This document shows, piece by piece, positions 43,887 through 51,516 of a stretch of 64,000 bases of DNA. Positions within the stretch are counted from its first letter, which is position 1. Each line of letters begins with the position of its first letter. Source of the DNA: Erythrobacter longus (GTDB lineage Bacteria > Pseudomonadota > Alphaproteobacteria > Sphingomonadales > Sphingomonadaceae); assembly GCF_000715015.1 (NCBI RefSeq), contig NZ_JMIW01000005.1, forward strand, positions 62,001 to 126,000, read 5' to 3'. The notes beneath the pieces are model-generated. The model worked only from the letters and a program-made list of their open reading frames with translations. It was not told the origin of the DNA and made no database searches. The translations under genes and the position numbers were made by a program.

Positions 43887-45173
43887 ATGAATGCAGACCT
43901 CCCCACCATTTTTGCGATCTCAAGCGGCGCCCCTCCTGCGGCCATTGGAGTAATCCGGGTAAGCGGGCCGAAAGCTGGGCTTGCTTTGTGCGCATTGACC
44001 GGGCGTGATCTCGAACCACGGCGCGCTTCCTTGGCAAAGTTGCGGGACAATTCAGGCGAAGTGCTCGATGAAGCGCTCGTTTTGTGGTTTCCGGGCCCAA
44101 AGACGGCGACAGGGGAGGATCTGGCGGAACTTCATTGTCATGGGGGCCGCGCTGTCCTTGCCGCTGTGTGCGAGGCCCTGGGGGCGATAGATGGCCTACG
44201 TCCGGCGCAAGAGGGCGAATTCACCCGACGTGCATTCGCCAATGGCCAGATTGATCTGGCACAGGCTGAAGGGCTCGCTGACCTTTTGGAGGCCGAGACC
44301 GAATTGCAGCGTGCTGCTGCCATGCGCAGCGTGAGCGGAGCGATATCTGACAAGGTAGAAGGGTGGCGAGAGCGTGTCTTGCAGCTTTCTGCGCAGATCG
44401 AGGCCGCGCTCGACTTTTCTGACGAAGACGATGTGAGCGAACTGCCGCCAACGTTTGTTGAGAGTATCGACGAACTCGCCGCATCAATAGAGGATTGGCT
44501 GACGCGTCCACGGTCTGAACGGTTGAAGGATGGGCTTAGGATCGTCCTCGCTGGGCCGCCCAACTCGGGCAAATCCACTCTGTTTAATGCTCTTGTAGAG
44601 AGCGAAGCGGCGATCACGTCTCCGATAGCGGGCACAACCCGCGATGTGATCGAACGCAGCGTTGCGATCAAAGGCGTTCCGTTCGTCTTTATCGATACAG
44701 CTGGGCTTCGCAGCGATAGCGCGGACGAGATAGAAGCGATCGGGATAGCGCGCGCCAATGACGAATTTGAACGCGCGGATTGCGTGCTCTGGCTCGGCAA
44801 AGAAGGCGAGGGGCCGCCCGATGCCTGGGAGATTGCAGCAAGAGCGGATTGTACCGATTTTGTCGCCAAGCCCTCAGCCCTTCATAGCGTGTCTGCAACG
44901 ACAGGGGCGGGGCTCACCGGTTTGAAAGATGCTTTGGTCGCATTTGGACGGGCCCGTCTGCCAAAACCCGGTGATGCCGCTCTCAACGCAAGACAGCGGG
45001 ACCGTTTGAACGAGGCGTATGAGGCTTTGGTATCGGCGAAATCACAAACGGATTTTCTCCTTATTGGAGAAGATTTGCGCAGTGTACGCCTCGCATTTGA
45101 TCGTCTGATTGGCCGAACCTCGACTGAAGATATGCTCGATGCACTCTTCGGTCGCTTCTGCATCGGGAAGTAG
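43887..45173 (+). CDS. mnmE: MnmE (TrmE), tRNA modification GTPase
   Basis: GTPase that works with MnmG to add the carboxymethylaminomethyl group at U34 of certain tRNAs. The protein has 428 residues: N-terminal folate-binding domain (PAAIGVIRVSGPKAG), central helical domain, and G domain with Walker A GPPNSGKST at about 223-231 and the GTTRD switch at about 251-255. The C-terminus ends in CIGK, the functional cysteine motif. It precedes mnmG across a 97-nt gap that holds a parS site. Confidence 0.96.
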   Translation: MNADLPTIFAISSGAPPAAIGVIRVSGPKAGLALCALTGRDLEPRRASLAKLRDNSGEVLDEALVLWFPGPKTATGEDLAELHCHGGRAVLAAVCEALGAIDGLRPAQEGEFTRRAFANGQIDLAQAEGLADLLEAETELQRAAAMRSVSGAISDKVEGWRERVLQLSAQIEAALDFSDEDDVSELPPTFVESIDELAASIEDWLTRPRSERLKDGLRIVLAGPPNSGKSTLFNALVESEAAITSPIAGTTRDVIERSVAIKGVPFVFIDTAGLRSDSADEIEAIGIARANDEFERADCVLWLGKEGEGPPDAWEIAARADCTDFVAKPSALHSVSATTGAGLTGLKDALVAFGRARLPKPGDAALNARQRDRLNEAYEALVSAKSQTDFLLIGEDLRSVRLAFDRLIGRTSTEDMLDALFGRFCIGK

Positions 45174-45199
45174 GTCTCTCGCGTTAGTTGCTGGTTGAG

Positions 45200-45215
45200 T
45201 GTTTCACGTGAAACA
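45200..45215. other. parS site 1 (ParB-binding centromere)
   Basis: Perfect 16-bp palindrome TGTTTCACGTGAAACA, identical to the bacterial parS consensus. It lies in the gap between mnmE and the mnmG start. Bound by ParB encoded at 48572. Confidence 0.95.
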
Positions 45216-45270
45216 GTTTCGAGGCAAAACGCCTTTGACGGGGCCTAGGAGAGGCTCTATTTGGCGGCTC

Positions 45271-47124
45271 ATGCAAAATTTTGATGTTCTTGTGGTTGGC
45301 GGCGGGCACGCCGGTGTTGAGGCAGCCTGTGCGGCTGCGCGCATGGGCGCGCGCACTGCGCTCATCAGCTTTGACCTTGAAGCCATCGGAGCGATGAGCT
45401 GCAACCCTGCAATCGGCGGGCTGGGCAAGGGCCACCTAGTTTGCGAGGTCGATGCACTGGACGGTGTTATCGGCAGAGCGGCCGATGCGGGCGCTATACA
45501 TTATCGCATGCTAAACCGGTCGAAGGGCAGTGCGGTCTGGGGCCCAAGGGTTCAAGCGGATCGGAAGCTCTTCAAAGCGGAAGTGAAGCGCATTGTTCGT
45601 GCGCAAGATAAACTCACCCTTGTGGAAGGCGAGGCAGCCGCGCTTTCGCTAAAAGGCGGCAAGGTCGCTGGGTTGGAGCTTGCGGACGGCACACTCATTG
45701 AGGCCCAGCGCATCATTTTATGTACGGGCACCTTTTTGGGCGGCATCCTCTTTCGCGGGGAGGAGCGCTTCGAAGGGGGCCGTATTGGCGAGAACGCAGC
45801 AGCGCGGCTCGCAGAACAGCTTCGTGGTGCAGACTTGCCTATGGCGAGGCTCAAGACAGGCACCCCGCCGAGGATTGATGGGCGCACGATCGACTGGTCA
45901 CAGTTGGAAGAGCAGCACTCCGATGCTGACAATTGGACGATGTCGGCCATGGCAAGCGAGAGGGTGAACCCGCAAGTATTCTGCGCGATCACTCGCACGA
46001 CCCAAGCCGCGCACGACATAATTCGTCAAAATCTGCACCGCTCACCCTTATTCTCGGGTGCAATCGGGGCTGCGGGTCCACGGTATTGCCCCTCCATCGA
46101 GGACAAAATCCATCGTTTTGGAGACCGCGATGGTCATCAGGTATTCCTGGAGCCAGAGGGGTTGGACACACATCTCGTCTATCCCAACGGGATCAGCACG
46201 TCTTTGCCGGTTGATGTGCAGCACGATATGCTGCGAATGATGCCCGGCCTCGGCAGCGCCGAGATGGTGGTTCCGGGCTACGCGGTTGAATACGATCACA
46301 TCGATCCACGTGCGCTCACCCCTGATCTTCAGCTTCGCGCCATTCCAGGCCTTTATTGTGCTGGTCAGATTAATGGCACCACCGGATATGAAGAGGCAGC
46401 GGCGCAAGGAATGGTTGCGGGACTTGAAGCTGCTGCGGCAGCATTGGGCAAAACCGCTCCTGCGCTCGACAGGGCTAACTCCTATATCGCGGTGATGATT
46501 GATGACCTCACGCTGCAGGGTGTTTCTGAACCCTACCGCATGCTCACCTCGCGTGCGGAATACCGGCTTCGCCTGCGCGCAAACAATGCATCGACCCGTC
46601 TCACCCAGCTTGGCATTGATGCGGGATGTGTTGGTGGGGATCGACTACGATGGTTCAGATCGCGCGATGTTTCACGTGAAACAGTTAGGGCCGCGTTTGC
46701 ATCGAAGGTCCATTCGCGCGAATTGGCTGACGCGGGAATGAATGTGCGGCGCGATGGCGGTGAGAAGCCCATTGAAGAGTGGTTGCGGCACGGCGGCGTG
46801 GATGTGTCCACTATGCAGCCGTGGCTCAGCGAGTTGAACGGCGTCGATCAAGCGCTTGTCGAGGAAATGGCGGAAGATGCCGCCTATGCGCCCTATCTCG
46901 CACGCCAAGAGGCTGAATTGCGCGATTTGCGCGCAAGCGAGGCGCTAGGCCTACCGTCAGATTTTCCTTATGAACAGGTGCCTGGTCTCTCAAACGAGAT
47001 GGTTGAACGCTTGACCAAGGCGGCCCCAGTGAGCCTGGCAGCAGCAGGACGTGTTCCGGGCATTACACCAGCGGCCCTGTCGGCTCTTCTGGTACACGCT
47101 CGGCGTTGGCAAAACGCGGCGTGA
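45271..47124 (+). CDS. mnmG: MnmG (GidA), tRNA modification FAD enzyme
   Basis: FAD/NADH-dependent partner of MnmE, 617 residues from ATG 45271 ([20 protein letters not shown]). The FAD motif is [10 protein letters not shown] at about 9-18, with GTGINTKS-type family words, [15 protein letters not shown] near 200-214 and [16 protein letters not shown] further on. The frame runs upstream to 45199, but that extension is translated parS DNA. A second parS lies inside the gene at 46668. Its stop overlaps the rsmG GTG start. Confidence 0.95.
   Translation: MQNFDVLVVGGGHAGVEAACAAARMGARTALISFDLEAIGAMSCNPAIGGLGKGHLVCEVDALDGVIGRAADAGAIHYRMLNRSKGSAVWGPRVQADRKLFKAEVKRIVRAQDKLTLVEGEAAALSLKGGKVAGLELADGTLIEAQRIILCTGTFLGGILFRGEERFEGGRIGENAAARLAEQLRGADLPMARLKTGTPPRIDGRTIDWSQLEEQHSDADNWTMSAMASERVNPQVFCAITRTTQAAHDIIRQNLHRSPLFSGAIGAAGPRYCPSIEDKIHRFGDRDGHQVFLEPEGLDTHLVYPNGISTSLPVDVQHDMLRMMPGLGSAEMVVPGYAVEYDHIDPRALTPDLQLRAIPGLYCAGQINGTTGYEEAAAQGMVAGLEAAAAALGKTAPALDRANSYIAVMIDDLTLQGVSEPYRMLTSRAEYRLRLRANNASTRLTQLGIDAGCVGGDRLRWFRSRDVSRETVRAAFASKVHSRELADAGMNVRRDGGEKPIEEWLRHGGVDVSTMQPWLSELNGVDQALVEEMAEDAAYAPYLARQEAELRDLRASEALGLPSDFPYEQVPGLSNEMVERLTKAAPVSLAAAGRVPGITPAALSALLVHARRWQNAA
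46668..46683. other. parS site 2, inside mnmG
   Basis: Perfect TGTTTCACGTGAAACA palindrome inside the mnmG reading frame, read as Asp-Val-Ser-Arg-Glu-Thr. About 1.47 kb from site 1. Confidence 0.95.
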
Positions 47125-47762
47125 GCGATCGACGGCTTCTCACGAGTGAGACTGAGGCAAGATCCTACGTCGAAAGCCTCGCAAGCCAAGAGGCGTGGGA
47201 AGGTCTCAACCGCTATGCGTCCTTGCTCCTTGAAGAGAATCAGCGGCAGAACCTTATAAGCAAGCCGAGCGAGGCAAGCCTTTGGCTGCGTCATATAGCG
47301 GATAGCGCTCAGTTGCTTGAGCACGCTGGCCTTAATGCGCCATCGCAGAATACAGATGGACCCTGGCTTGATCTTGGTAGTGGTCCAGGCCTTCCGGGAC
47401 TTATTATCTCGATCCTTTCCCCTGAATTACCGGTTGTCCTCGTTGAATCTCGTGCCCGGCGGGTTGAGTTTCTTGAGCGATGCATAAGCGAGATGGGCCT
47501 CAACAATTGCACTGTTCGTGGTGACCGCTTGGAACGGATTGACCCATTTCATGCTGGTATTATTTCGGCACGGGCTTTCGCGCCGTTGGAGAAGCTCCTG
47601 AGTTTATCCGCACCCTTCTCCACAAAGCATACTCGCTACCTCTTGCCCAAAGGGCGGTCGGCGGCGCACGAATTGAAACGTGTAAAGGCGCCGATTCGGA
47701 AGATGTTTCACGTGAAACACTCGTTGACCGATGCAGACGCAGGGATCATCGTGAGCAAATAG
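47121..47762 (+). CDS. rsmG: RsmG (GidB), 16S rRNA m7G527 methyltransferase
   Basis: SAM-dependent methyltransferase of 213 residues from GTG 47121, which overlaps the mnmG stop in GTGA; a TTG at 47106 is less likely. SAM-binding motif [18 protein letters not shown] is at about 83-100, and the family pattern [10 protein letters not shown] precedes it. Loss of this enzyme gives low-level streptomycin resistance in other bacteria. The C-terminal part encodes parS site 3. Confidence 0.94.
   Translation: MSDRRLLTSETEARSYVESLASQEAWEGLNRYASLLLEENQRQNLISKPSEASLWLRHIADSAQLLEHAGLNAPSQNTDGPWLDLGSGPGLPGLIISILSPELPVVLVESRARRVEFLERCISEMGLNNCTVRGDRLERIDPFHAGIISARAFAPLEKLLSLSAPFSTKHTRYLLPKGRSAAHELKRVKAPIRKMFHVKHSLTDADAGIIVSK
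47704..47719. other. parS site 3, inside the 3' end of rsmG
   Basis: Perfect TGTTTCACGTGAAACA palindrome near the 3' end of rsmG, read in a different frame from site 2 (Met-Phe-His-Val-Lys-His), 77 nt before the parA start. Confidence 0.95.
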
Positions 47763-47795
47763 CTCTGATTGAGCCAACCAATAAGGGAGAGCCCA

Positions 47796-48575
47796 GTGCT
47801 TACAATTGCCATTGCGAACCAGAAAGGCGGGGTGGGGAAGACCACAACCGCTATCAATATGGCAACAGCAATGGCTGCGACCGGTTGGCGCACGCTTTTG
47901 ATCGACCTTGATCCGCAGGGAAATGCGTCCACGGGTGTTGGGGTTGAGGCCTCGTCACGCCACGTTTCGAGCTATGATATCCTCGTGGAGGGCCTGCCCC
48001 TTGCAGAAGCCACTATGGAGACGAGCATCCCGGGGCTGGATATTGTCCCTGCAACAGTAGACCTTAGCGGGGCTGAGGTGGAGCTGGTTTCTGTGGAAGA
48101 GCGCACCGAATGTCTGCGCAAGGCTTTGGCCGGGCATAAGGACCACGAAATCTGCTTTATCGATTGCCCTCCATCGCTTGGGCTTTTGACCTTGAACGCT
48201 CTGTGCGCCGCGGATTCGATCCTTGTGCCGCTACAATGCGAGTTTTTCGCGCTGGAGGGCTTAAGCCAGCTTTTACAGACAGTTGAGCGTGTTCAACAAG
48301 GCTTTAACCCGAGACTTAACATCATTGGCGTTGCGCTCACCATGTTTGATCGCCGCAACCGTCTGACCGACCAGGTTTCCGATGATGTGCGCGATTGTCT
48401 TGGTGATTTGGTGTTTGAGACAGTGATTCCGCGCAATGTTCGTCTTTCCGAGGCGCCGAGCCACGGGCTTCCCGCGCTGGTTTATGACCACAGCTGCGTT
48501 GGCAGCCGGGCATACATTGCTCTGGCGCGTGAATTGATTGGACGTTTCCCCCCTGAAAGACAGGTTGCAGCATGA
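47796..48575 (+). CDS. parA: ParA, chromosome-partitioning ATPase
   Basis: Chromosomal ParA of 259 residues from GTG 47796, preceded by AGGGAGA; the frame extends to a TTG at 47769. Deviant Walker A KGGVGKTT is at about 10-17 (IAIANQKGGVGKTTTAINMA), with DLDPQGNASTG near 41 and FIDCPPSLGLLTLNAL near 117. It has no N-terminal DNA-binding domain, as expected for the chromosomal type. It makes an ATP-dependent gradient that moves ParB-parS. Confidence 0.97.
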   Translation: MLTIAIANQKGGVGKTTTAINMATAMAATGWRTLLIDLDPQGNASTGVGVEASSRHVSSYDILVEGLPLAEATMETSIPGLDIVPATVDLSGAEVELVSVEERTECLRKALAGHKDHEICFIDCPPSLGLLTLNALCAADSILVPLQCEFFALEGLSQLLQTVERVQQGFNPRLNIIGVALTMFDRRNRLTDQVSDDVRDCLGDLVFETVIPRNVRLSEAPSHGLPALVYDHSCVGSRAYIALARELIGRFPPERQVAA

Positions 48576-49585
48576 GCGGTAAGACATCAGACCCCATTCC
48601 TTTTTCGGTGCCACAGCGCAGTCCAGCGGACCGCAAGAAGAAGCTGGGTAAGGGGCTTGGCGCGCTTTTAGGTGAGACTAAGCGCGAGGAGCCGCTTGTC
48701 AGGCAAGATGGTGAGGGGGAGCAAGGCCGCAGCGGCCAAGGCTTGGCTGCGCAGACATCTGGTGACGGGTCTTTTTCAAGTGAATCTCCGTTCAAATCCC
48801 TGCCAATTGCCTCAATCCAGCCTTTGCCGGGTAACCCGCGCAAACATTTTGACGAGGGTGCGCTTGAAGAATTGGCGGCATCGATCGCTTCGCGCGGGGT
48901 AATCCAACCCATCATCGTGCGACCCAAGGGCAATGGCCGTTATCAATTGGTCGCCGGTGAACGTCGCTGGAGGGCGGCCCAGAAGGCGCGCCTTCATCAA
49001 ATCCCCGCTCTCGTGCGCGAGCTCAGCGACCGCGAGGTCATGGCGCTTGCCCTGATTGAGAACCTCCAGCGTGAAGATCTCAACCCGGTTGAGGAAGCGC
49101 GTGCTTACCAACGTCTCGCTGATGACGAGGGGATGACGCAGGCGGAAATTGCCCGGATGGTTGAAAAGTCACGCAGCCATGTCGCGAACATCCAGCGTCT
49201 TCTGGGCCTTCCCGAAGCTGTGCTTGATCTTGTTGAGGGCGGTAAGCTTTCGATGGGGCACGCCCGCGCGCTTGTGGGGCACGAGGATGCAGCAGCGCTC
49301 GCTAAACAAGCGGTGAATGACAAGCTCTCCGTACGCGAAATTGAAAAGCTCGTGCGCAAGGTTGCCAAAGAGGTGGGTGGTGCGAAAGCAGTAAAACCCT
49401 CAATCGCTGCCGACGGTGAAGACGCAGATATCGTCGCTGTTCAGCGCCATCTTGAGGAATTCCTTGGACTTAAAGTCCGAATCAAAGCGGATGCCGACCC
49501 GCGATCGGGGGCGATTACGATCCAATATGGCTCTCTTGATCAGCTCGATTTGTTGTGTCAGCGGCTAACGGGCGGTGATTTTTAA
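48572..49585 (+). CDS. parB: ParB, parS-binding CTPase
   Basis: Protein of 337 residues. Short N-terminal segment KKLGKGLGALLGE that stimulates ParA; CTP-binding domain with NPRKHFDEGALEELAASIASRGVIQPIIVR and GERRWRAA; helix-turn-helix parS reader near MTQAEIARMVEKSRSHVANIQRLLGLP; and a C-terminal dimer domain. Overlaps parA by 4 nt. The three parS sites within 3.4 kb upstream are its likely targets. Confidence 0.97.
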   Translation: MSGKTSDPIPFSVPQRSPADRKKKLGKGLGALLGETKREEPLVRQDGEGEQGRSGQGLAAQTSGDGSFSSESPFKSLPIASIQPLPGNPRKHFDEGALEELAASIASRGVIQPIIVRPKGNGRYQLVAGERRWRAAQKARLHQIPALVRELSDREVMALALIENLQREDLNPVEEARAYQRLADDEGMTQAEIARMVEKSRSHVANIQRLLGLPEAVLDLVEGGKLSMGHARALVGHEDAAALAKQAVNDKLSVREIEKLVRKVAKEVGGAKAVKPSIAADGEDADIVAVQRHLEEFLGLKVRIKADADPRSGAITIQYGSLDQLDLLCQRLTGGDF

Positions 49586-49718
49586 GAAGAAAATTTGCAC
49601 GTGATCTGATCGAAAAGGTCAGGATTTCAGGTGCTTGGAGTTAATCAGGCGAAAGTCCTACCGCTCCATTAACCATACCTAAAAACGAAAGCGGAACCCC
49701 GGACTTCTACCTAGAGGG

Positions 49719-49742
49719 CCGAACGGGAAAAAACTCGTTCGG
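49719..49742 (+). other. Hairpin 1 in the DUF4402 gene leader
   Basis: CCGAACGGG pairs with CTCGTTCGG around an AAAAAA loop (9 bp, one wobble). It lies about 100 nt before the DUF4402 start and about 130 nt after parB; no T run follows, so it is a leader structure rather than a terminator. Confidence 0.55.
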
Positions 49743-49804
49743 TTAGGGTGATCTGGTGCAGTGATTCGCGACGGGTTGCGAGAGTGCTTTGTCCTTCACC
49801 CTGA
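49743..49804 (+). other. Second structured element in the DUF4402 gene leader
   Basis: TTAGGGTGA pairs with TCACCCTGA (49743-49804) enclosing a second hairpin TCGC/GCGA at 49766-49781. It ends 35 nt before the gene start. No known riboswitch family was recognised. The region may tune expression of the pilin-like gene. Confidence 0.45.
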
Positions 49805-49839
49805 CAACGGGAAAAAAGAATTTTCGGAAGGACCACAAA

Positions 49840-50388
49840 ATGACCAAGATTTTTCGCACTGCCGCTGCTGGCGTTGCACTTTTCGCCGCTGTAGGCCTCG
49901 GCTCAGCTGCTCACGCCCAAGTTACCGAAAGCGCGGATGCGACTGCAGAAGTTCTTGCAGCACTTCAGCTGACTAACGATGCCGGCCTCGACTTTGGTGC
50001 GATCGTCGTAAACGCTGGTTCAACCGGCGGTAGTGTTGCAGTGGACTTTACTGGTTTCCGCAATTGCGCAGGCGATGTGATCTGTGGCCCAGGCGGCACT
50101 GAGCAGGCTGCTGCCTTCACTGTCACCGGTGCTGCGGGCACCAACGTGTCAGTATCTGTCCAGGACCTCGGCGCAAACCCAGTTGTTCTCACGCATACCG
50201 GCTTCGCTGGCTCAACCAGCAACGAGCACCTGATCGAGCTGACATCGCTCCAGGATGGTTCATTCGGCGGGTTCCCGTTCTTCAACGGCTCTGAAACCTT
50301 CAACGTTGGTGGAACTATCTCTCTCGACGGGACTGAAATCGCTGGCACCTACGAAGGTTCGTTCGACGTAACCGTTCAGTACCAATAA
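49840..50388 (+). CDS. DUF4402 pilin-like secreted protein
   Basis: Protein of 182 residues from ATG 49840, preceded by GGAAGGA. A signal peptide (MTKIFRTAAAGVALFAAVGLGSAAHAQ, cleaved near 27) is followed by the DUF4402 domain: LQLTNDAGLDFGAIVV, a two-cysteine loop FRNCAGDVICGPGG, and the final strand GSFDVTVQY. DUF4402 proteins are beta-sandwich surface subunits often encoded with PapD-type chaperones. It is likely the major structural subunit, exported by the two genes downstream. Confidence 0.85.
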   Translation: MTKIFRTAAAGVALFAAVGLGSAAHAQVTESADATAEVLAALQLTNDAGLDFGAIVVNAGSTGGSVAVDFTGFRNCAGDVICGPGGTEQAAAFTVTGAAGTNVSVSVQDLGANPVVLTHTGFAGSTSNEHLIELTSLQDGSFGGFPFFNGSETFNVGGTISLDGTEIAGTYEGSFDVTVQYQ

Positions 50389-50400
50389 TCTCCTTGATGC

Positions 50401-50430
50401 TGAGCGCCCGCCCTTAGGGTTGGGTGCTCA
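50401..50430 (+). other. Hairpin directly after the DUF4402 gene
   Basis: TGAGCGCCC pairs with GGGTGCTCA (9 bp, one G-T) around an inner CCC/GGG hairpin. It has no T run and precedes the strong terminator, so it may protect the mRNA 3' end. Confidence 0.5.
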
Positions 50431-50449
50431 GCCAGAGACCAAAACAAGA

Positions 50450-50487
50450 AGCCGCACCCTTTCATAGGGCTGCGGCTTTTTGTTTTT
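50450..50487 (+). terminator. Rho-independent terminator within the pilin-chaperone cluster
   Basis: AGCCGCA-CCCT/AGGG-TGCGGCT hairpin (50450-50477) followed by TTTTTGTTTTT. It lies between the DUF4402 gene and the chaperone gene and would give more pilin-like mRNA than chaperone/usher mRNA. Confidence 0.88.
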
Positions 50488-50616
50488 GGGTCTGGGCCCT
50501 CGAGATTGGCCCCTCATGCCATGCGGTCTTTAACCAATCTTAACCCTATTTGCTTACCAACTTACGTGAAAACGCGTGGGGGCTCAGGTGGTGATGAGCT
50601 TCCATTCACGGGAGCT

Positions 50617-51474
50617 ATGGAAAATATGTCACTGAAGTCTTTTGCAAAAACCATGAAAACTGCTGCTTGCGCTGCTGCTGTCGGCCTTGCTGCTCTATCG
50701 GGCGCTCTATCAACCTCAGCGCAGGCTCAGGGCGATCTCCTTGTTGCTCCCACGCGGGTGATCCTTGATGGATCACGTGGCACAGAAGTGATTCTTAGCA
50801 ACATCGGATCAGAAGAAGCGACCTACCGGATCGGGCTCGAGCTGCGCCGCATGACCGAAGATGGCCGCCTGGTTGAGGTTGAGAAAAGCGAAGCGAACAG
50901 CGTCGAAGAAGCATCGCTTGGCATGATCCGTTATGCGCCGCGCCGCATCGCTCTTCCTCCAGGGCAGCCACAGGCTGTGCGACTGGCGGCGCGCCCGGGC
51001 GCAGAATTGCCCGATGGCGAATACCGCGTGCATATGTCTTTCAAGGCAATCCCACGTCCGCGCGAAGTAACTGAGGAAGAGACGCGTTCTGATGCGGTGA
51101 CCTTCCGCCTGGTCCCGATTTACGGGATCACCATTCCAATTATCGTGCGCCATGGAAGGGTTGAAGCGCAAGTGGCCCTGACACAGCCGAGCATCGTTGC
51201 CGGCGAAAATGGCCCAGAACTCGCCATGTCGATCGAACGTTCCGGCGAGAGCTCGACTTACGGCGTTTTGAGCGTTGTGAAGCCGGGTGTGCCTGATCCC
51301 ATTATTCTTGCAGGCGGCATCGCGGTTTATCCCGAAGTTGGTTCGCGCGAGGTGCGCATTCAGCTGACCGATGAACAGGTTGCGCAGATCAAAGGTCCTG
51401 GCCGGATCGAATATCGCGAACTGCCTGAGCAGGGCGGGGCGTTGATCGCCGCTGTTGACGGAATGATCGGCTAA
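50617..51474 (+). CDS. PapD-like periplasmic fimbrial chaperone
   Basis: From ATG 50617 it has 285 residues; an ATG at 50626 is also possible. A signal peptide ends near STSAQAQ-G around residue 37. The N-terminal immunoglobulin-like domain has LLVAPTRVILDG and RGTEVILSNIGSEEATYRIGLE, then RYAPRRIALPPGQPQAVRLAAR, the typical segment that binds the subunit edge strand. The C-terminal domain is less conserved. It would hold the DUF4402 subunit before handing it to the usher-like protein encoded 42 nt downstream. Confidence 0.85.
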   Translation: MENMSLKSFAKTMKTAACAAAVGLAALSGALSTSAQAQGDLLVAPTRVILDGSRGTEVILSNIGSEEATYRIGLELRRMTEDGRLVEVEKSEANSVEEASLGMIRYAPRRIALPPGQPQAVRLAARPGAELPDGEYRVHMSFKAIPRPREVTEEETRSDAVTFRLVPIYGITIPIIVRHGRVEAQVALTQPSIVAGENGPELAMSIERSGESSTYGVLSVVKPGVPDPIILAGGIAVYPEVGSREVRIQLTDEQVAQIKGPGRIEYRELPEQGGALIAAVDGMIG

Positions 51475-51516
51475 GGCTGGCTCAGCCAGTCGGGGCCGAT
51501 TCCCGGAATATTCCTC

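Noticed and set aside
45199..45270. N-terminal extension of MnmG starting MFHVKQ
   Set aside because: The extension is translated parS DNA starting from GTG, and the conserved MnmG N-terminus ([15 protein letters not shown]) begins at 45271.
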